Source: Nocardia sp. alder85J | GTDB lineage: Bacteria; Actinomycetota; Actinomycetes; Mycobacteriales; Mycobacteriaceae | Length of the DNA stretch: 64,000 nucleotides | Assembly (NCBI RefSeq): GCF_020176955.2 | Contig: NZ_JAIUCZ020000005.1 | Coordinates: 496,001 to 560,000 of the forward strand | Direction: 5' to 3' | Part shown: one piece after another, positions 60,448 to 64,000 of the stretch | Numbering within the stretch: position 1 is the first letter of the stretch | Layout of the letters: each line of letters starts with the position of its first letter | Notes under the pieces: generated by a model | What the model saw: the letters and a program-made list of their open reading frames with translations, nothing else | The model's database searches: none | Told to the model about the DNA's origin: nothing | Position numbers and translations under genes: made by a program

Positions 60448-61083
60448 CTAGAGCGCGGACACCCAGTTGCGGAGCAGGTGGGCGCCCGCGTCGCCGGACT
60501 TCTCCGGATGGAACTGGGTGGCCGACAGCGGGCCGTTCTCGACGGCGGCGAGGAAGCGGCCACCGTAGTCGCACCAGGTGAGTTTCGCCGGGGCGATGGT
60601 GCCGTTGTCCTCCCACTCCCAGGTCTGGGCGGCGTAGGAGTGCACGAAGTAGAAGCGGGTGTCCGCGTCCAGGCCGGCGAACAGCACGCTGTCGGCGGGC
60701 GCCTGCACGGTGTTCCAGCCCATGTGCGGCAGCACGGGCGCGTGCAGCCGCTCGACCACGCCCGGCCATTCGGCGCAGCCCTCGGTCTCGACGCCGAATT
60801 CGACGCCGCGATCGAAGAGGATCTGCATGCCGACGCAGATGCCCAGTACCGGCCGGCCCCCGGCCAGGCGCTTGCCGATGATGCGCTCGCCGCGCACCGA
60901 CAGCAGGCCGCTCATGCAGGCGGCGTACGCGCCGACGCCGGGCACCACCAGCCCGTCGGCCTCCAGCGCCACATCGGGATCGGCGGTGACGGTGACCTCG
61001 GCGCCGGCGCGGACCAGCGCGCGGTGCGCGGAGTGCAGGTTGCCGGAACCGTAGTCCAGCAACGCGATCCGAGGGGTGCTCAC
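60448..61083 (-). CDS. hisH: Imidazole glycerol phosphate synthase, glutaminase subunit
   Basis: A 211-residue class I glutamine amidotransferase: IALLDYGSGNLHSAHRAL, LVVPGVGAYAACM, nucleophile PVLGICVGMQILFDRG, YFVHSYAA and QFHPEKSGDAG (His/Glu of the triad). It supplies ammonia to HisF. GTG 61083 overlaps the hisB stop (GTGA). The following his genes are separated from it by the inserted secreted-protein pair. Confidence 0.95.
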   Translation of the reverse strand: MSTPRIALLDYGSGNLHSAHRALVRAGAEVTVTADPDVALEADGLVVPGVGAYAACMSGLLSVRGERIIGKRLAGGRPVLGICVGMQILFDRGVEFGVETEGCAEWPGVVERLHAPVLPHMGWNTVQAPADSVLFAGLDADTRFYFVHSYAAQTWEWEDNGTIAPAKLTWCDYGGRFLAAVENGPLSATQFHPEKSGDAGAHLLRNWVSAL

Positions 61084-61721
61084 AACGTTCCCTTCGTCGA
61101 CGGTACGCCGGTCACCCGTGGATCCGGTTCGACGGCGGCGCGCAGCGCCCGGGCGACGGCCTTGAACTCGGCCTCGGTGATGTGGTGCTGGTCGCGGCCG
61201 TACAGCACCCGCACGTGCAGGGCGATGCGGGCGTTCAGCGCGATCGACTCGAACACGTGCCGGTTCAGCACCGTCGAGTAGGGCGCGCCCGGGACGCCGC
61301 CCCGGCCGCCGACCGGCGAACCGGGAATCACGGTGTGCAGCAAGTGTTCCGGCTCACCGGTGTGCACGCAGTAGGGCCGGCCGGAGACGTCGACGGCGGC
61401 GTGGGCCAGCGTCTCGTCCATCGGGATGTAGGCGTCGCCGAAGCGCCGGATGCCGCGCTTGTCGCCCAGTGCGCTGCCCAGCGCCTGGCCGAGCACGATC
61501 GCGGTGTCCTCGACGGTGTGGTGGGCCTCGATCTCGATATCGCCCTCGGCCCGCACCCCCAGGTCGAAACCGGCGTGCGCGCCGAGCGCGGTGAGCATGT
61601 GGTCGTAGAACGGGATGCCGGTGCTGATCTCGGTCTGCCCGGTGCCGTCGAGGTTCAGCTCGACGACGATGCTGGATTCCTTGGTGGTCCGCTCCACCCG
61701 GGCGATACGGTCCGCGCTCAT
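61080..61721 (-). CDS. hisB: Imidazoleglycerol-phosphate dehydratase
   Basis: A 213-residue enzyme: ELNLDGTGQTEISTGIPFYDHMLTALGAHAGFDL, EIEAHHTVEDTAIVLGQALG (manganese-binding His/Glu), DETLAHAAVDVSGRPY and YGRDQHHITEAEFKAVARAL. It is monofunctional, without the histidinol-phosphatase domain found in enterobacterial HisB. Overlaps hisC (ATGA) and hisH (GTGA). Contains a short Gly/Val-rich insertion (PVGGRGGVPGAPYS) where homologues vary. Confidence 0.96.
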   Translation of the reverse strand: MSADRIARVERTTKESSIVVELNLDGTGQTEISTGIPFYDHMLTALGAHAGFDLGVRAEGDIEIEAHHTVEDTAIVLGQALGSALGDKRGIRRFGDAYIPMDETLAHAAVDVSGRPYCVHTGEPEHLLHTVIPGSPVGGRGGVPGAPYSTVLNRHVFESIALNARIALHVRVLYGRDQHHITEAEFKAVARALRAAVEPDPRVTGVPSTKGTL

Positions 61722-62851
61722 CGGCCGACCAGCTCGGTGGCCGCCAGTTTCGCGCTGACGCGCAGGAATTCGTCGTTCTCGGCGGCCAGGCCGATGGTGA
61801 CCCGCAGATAGGCCGGGATGCCGACGTCGCGGATCAGCACCCCCTCGTCGAGATAGCGCCGCCACGCGGCCGGGGCGTCGGCGAACCGGCCGAACAGCAG
61901 GAAGTTCGCGTCACTGGGCGCGACCTCGAAGTCCAACGCGCGCAACGCCGCTGCCACCCGCTCGCGCTGCGCCGCCAGTTCCGCGACGCTGCCCAGGGTT
62001 TCGTCGGCGTGCCGCAGGGCCGCGCGGGCGGCCGCCTGGGTGACCACCGACAGGTGGTAGGGCAACCGCACCAGCAGCATCGCGTCGATCACCGCGGGGG
62101 CCGCGGCCAGATAGCCCAACCGGCCGCCGGCGAAGGCGAACGCCTTCGACATGGTCCGCGACACCACGAGTTTCGCCGGATACCGGTCGATCAGCTCGAT
62201 GGCGCTGGGGGCGTCGGAGAATTCGGCGTACGCCTCGTCGACGACCACGATGCCCGGCGCCGCGTCCAGGATCCGGATCAGCTCCGGCGGCGCAATGCTG
62301 TGCCCGGTGGGGTTGTTCGGGCTGGTCACGAACACCACGTCGGGGCGGCGTTCGGCAATGCAGGCCAGCGCGTGGTCGATGTCCAGCGCGAAGTCTCCGC
62401 CGCGCTTGGCCTCGATCCATTCGGTGTCGATGCTCTCGGAGATGATCGGGTGCATCGAGTAGGAGGGCACGAAACCCATGGCGCTGCGGCCGGATCCGCC
62501 GAACGCCTGCAACAGCTGTTGCAGGATCTCGTTGGAGCCGTTGGCGGCCCACACGTTCGACACGTCCAGCTCGACCCCGGTCTGCCGGGTCAGGTAGGCG
62601 GCCAGGTCGGTGCGCAGCGCGACCGCGTCGCGGTCCGGATAGCGGTGCAGGTCGGTGGCGGCGGCGCGGATCGACTCCGCCACGTCGTCGATCAGGCCGC
62701 GGCTGGGCGGGTGCGGGTTCTCGTTGGTGTTCAGCTGGACCGGCACCGTCAATTGCGGTGCGCCGTACGGACTCTTGCCGCGCAGGTTCTCCCGCAGCGG
62801 CAGATCGTCCAGGGAGATGCCGCTGCCCGGCACGTTCACGGTCTTCGTCAT
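61718..62851 (-). CDS. hisC: Histidinol-phosphate aminotransferase
   Basis: A 377-residue fold-type I PLP aminotransferase: LNTNENPHPPSRGLIDDV, LHRYPDRDAVALRTDLA, VWAANGSNEILQQLLQAFGG, VTSPNNPTGH, VVDEAYAEFSD and the PLP-lysine segment LVVSRTMSKAFAFAGGRLGYL. It converts imidazole acetol phosphate to histidinol phosphate. It begins 37 bp after hisD. Confidence 0.96.
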   Translation of the reverse strand: MTKTVNVPGSGISLDDLPLRENLRGKSPYGAPQLTVPVQLNTNENPHPPSRGLIDDVAESIRAAATDLHRYPDRDAVALRTDLAAYLTRQTGVELDVSNVWAANGSNEILQQLLQAFGGSGRSAMGFVPSYSMHPIISESIDTEWIEAKRGGDFALDIDHALACIAERRPDVVFVTSPNNPTGHSIAPPELIRILDAAPGIVVVDEAYAEFSDAPSAIELIDRYPAKLVVSRTMSKAFAFAGGRLGYLAAAPAVIDAMLLVRLPYHLSVVTQAAARAALRHADETLGSVAELAAQRERVAAALRALDFEVAPSDANFLLFGRFADAPAAWRRYLDEGVLIRDVGIPAYLRVTIGLAAENDEFLRVSAKLAATELVGR

Positions 62852-62888
62852 CGTCTCGTCGTTCCTCGTCTCGCGCCGGCTGCCGGCG

Positions 62889-64000
62889 TCATCGCAATGC
62901 CTCGAAGCGCGCCTGGACGGCCTGTCCGTGCGCGGGCAGATCCTCCGCGTTCGCCAGTGCGACCACATGCCCGGCGACATCCTTCAGCGCCGCCTCGCTG
63001 TACTCGACGACGTGGATGCCACGCAGGAAGGTCTGCACGCTCAGGCCCGAGGAGTGCCGGGCACAGCCGGCGGTGGGCAGCACATGGTTGGAGCCGGCGC
63101 AGTAGTCGCCGAGGCTGACCGGCGACCAGGCGCCGACGAACACCGCCCCCGCGCTGCGCACCCGGGCCGCCACCGCGGCCGCGTCGGCGGTCTGGATCTC
63201 CAGGTGCTCGGCGGCGTAGGCGTTGACCACCCGCAGGCCTTGGTCGATGTCGTCGACCAGGACGACGCCGGACTGGGCGCCGGTCAGCGCCGAGGTGACC
63301 CGCTCCCGGTGCTTGACCACCGCCAGCTGCGCGGTGAGGGCGGCGTCGACCGCGTCGGCGAGCGCCGCGCTGTCGGTGACCAGCACGCTGGCCGCCAGCA
63401 CGTCGTGCTCGGCCTGGCTGATCAGGTCGGCGGCCACGTGCACCGGATCGGCCGTGGCGTCGGCGAGGATCGCGATCTCGGTGGGCCCGGCCTCGGCGTC
63501 GATGCCGACCAGGCCGCGGCACAGCCGCTTGGCGGCGGTGACGTAGATGTTGCCCGGTCCGGTGATCATGTCGACCGGCAGCAGCGCCTCGCCGGTGGTG
63601 TCGGTGCCGCCGTAGGACAGCAGCGCCACGGCCTGCGCGCCGCCGACGGCCCACACCTCCTCGACGCCGAGCAGCCGCGCGGCGGCCAGGATGGTCGGAT
63701 GCGGCAGCCCGCCGAACTGCGCCTGCGGCGGCGAGGCCACCACCAGCGACTCGACCCCGGCGGTCTGCGCGGGCACCACGTTCATCACGACCGAGGACGG
63801 GTAGACAGCGTTGCCGCCGGGCACGTAGAGGCCCACCCGCTCGACCGGCACCCAGCGCTCGGTGACGGTGCCGCCGGGCACCACCTCGGTGGTGGTGTCG
63901 GTGCGCCGCTGATCGGCGTGCACCAGGCGGGTGCGGGTGATGGCGATCTCCAGGGCCGCGCGCACCGCCGGATCCAGCTCGGCCAGCGCCCGCTCCAGCT
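62889..64000 (-). CDS. hisD: Histidinol dehydrogenase, C-terminal part (cut by window edge)
   Basis: About 370 codons of the last enzyme of histidine synthesis. VGLYVPGGNAVYPSSVVMNVVPAQTAGV, EVWAVGGAQAVALLSYGG, ITGPGNIYVTAAKRLC, LADATADPVHVAADLISQAEHD (zinc/catalytic region), SAGAVFVGAWSPVSLGDYCAGSNHVLPTAG are family motifs. The N-terminus lies beyond base 64000. It leads the hisD-C-B-H run. Confidence 0.95.
   Translation of the reverse strand, partial: LERALAELDPAVRAALEIAITRTRLVHADQRRTDTTTEVVPGGTVTERWVPVERVGLYVPGGNAVYPSSVVMNVVPAQTAGVESLVVASPPQAQFGGLPHPTILAAARLLGVEEVWAVGGAQAVALLSYGGTDTTGEALLPVDMITGPGNIYVTAAKRLCRGLVGIDAEAGPTEIAILADATADPVHVAADLISQAEHDVLAASVLVTDSAALADAVDAALTAQLAVVKHRERVTSALTGAQSGVVLVDDIDQGLRVVNAYAAEHLEIQTADAAAVAARVRSAGAVFVGAWSPVSLGDYCAGSNHVLPTAGCARHSSGLSVQTFLRGIHVVEYSEAALKDVAGHVVALANAEDLPAHGQAVQARFEALR

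Overview
The window is high-GC actinobacterial chromosome. The order of housekeeping genes (hisD-C-B-H-A-impA-hisF-hisI, bcpB-like, trpE-membrane protein-trpC-trpB-trpA-lgt, pyk, tesB ... pdtaR ... polA, rpsA) is the order known from Mycobacterium tuberculosis, read here in reverse. With the PriA-type HisA, Mce-associated-like proteins and a tRNA-Leu-integrated actinomycete element, this points to Mycobacteriales, most likely Nocardia or a close relative. The genus is an inference.

Layout: 1-368 start of rpsA. 0.6-11.4 kb is a mixed metabolic region: a methyltransferase, an SPFH protein with a tiny ribbon-helix-helix partner, a berberine-bridge-type FAD oxidase divergent from a LysR regulator, a polar amino-acid ABC transporter, an isopropylmalate-dehydrogenase-like enzyme, a 2'-5' RNA ligase-like protein, a thioredoxin, a stand-alone LeuA regulatory domain and a Cys-rich copper-storage-like protein. 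11.6-20.9 kb carries polA, a branched-chain amino-acid ABC system (livK-livH-livM and a fused livG-livF) and the ANTAR response regulator pdtaR.

21.1-37.3 kb is an integrated actinomycete integrative and conjugative element (AICE) bounded by 56-bp perfect direct repeats formed by the 3' end of a tRNA-Leu(CAA) gene. Its core (pra-like activator, DUF2637 protein, TraB/FtsK translocase, a TraB-like protein without a motor, RepSA-type initiator, xis, int) forms one almost continuous chain of overlapping genes on the minus strand, facing a GntR repressor across an operator-rich gap. A second, paralogous GntR gene, a histidine phosphatase, small Cys-rich proteins and a visibly lower-GC cargo block follow. 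The cargo consists of an HTH protein, a PP2C-like phosphatase and a HAD hydrolase in one overlapping operon, then a second HAD protein and a HEPN-like protein.

37.4-41.1 kb holds a six-gene minus-strand operon of Roadblock/LC7-like and DUF4388-like small proteins that reads as two copies of one three-gene module, with no GTPase or kinase beside it. 41.5-43.4 kb has a DUF4188-like protein, a low-molecular-weight tyrosine phosphatase-like protein and an unknown gene. 43.5-53.4 kb is tesB, pyk, a TM2 protein, lgt and the trp operon. 53.5-55.8 kb has a short unknown gene, a BCP peroxiredoxin, a membrane protein and a MarR regulator. 55.9-64 kb is the his operon, interrupted between hisA and hisH by two paralogous secreted, Mce-associated-like proteins on the opposite strand. 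hisD runs off the right edge.

The most unusual items are the duplicated Roadblock module, the AICE cargo operon (HTH-PP2C-HAD), the motor-less TraB-like protein and a cluster of long inverted repeats inside the AICE at 30.27-30.50 kb.
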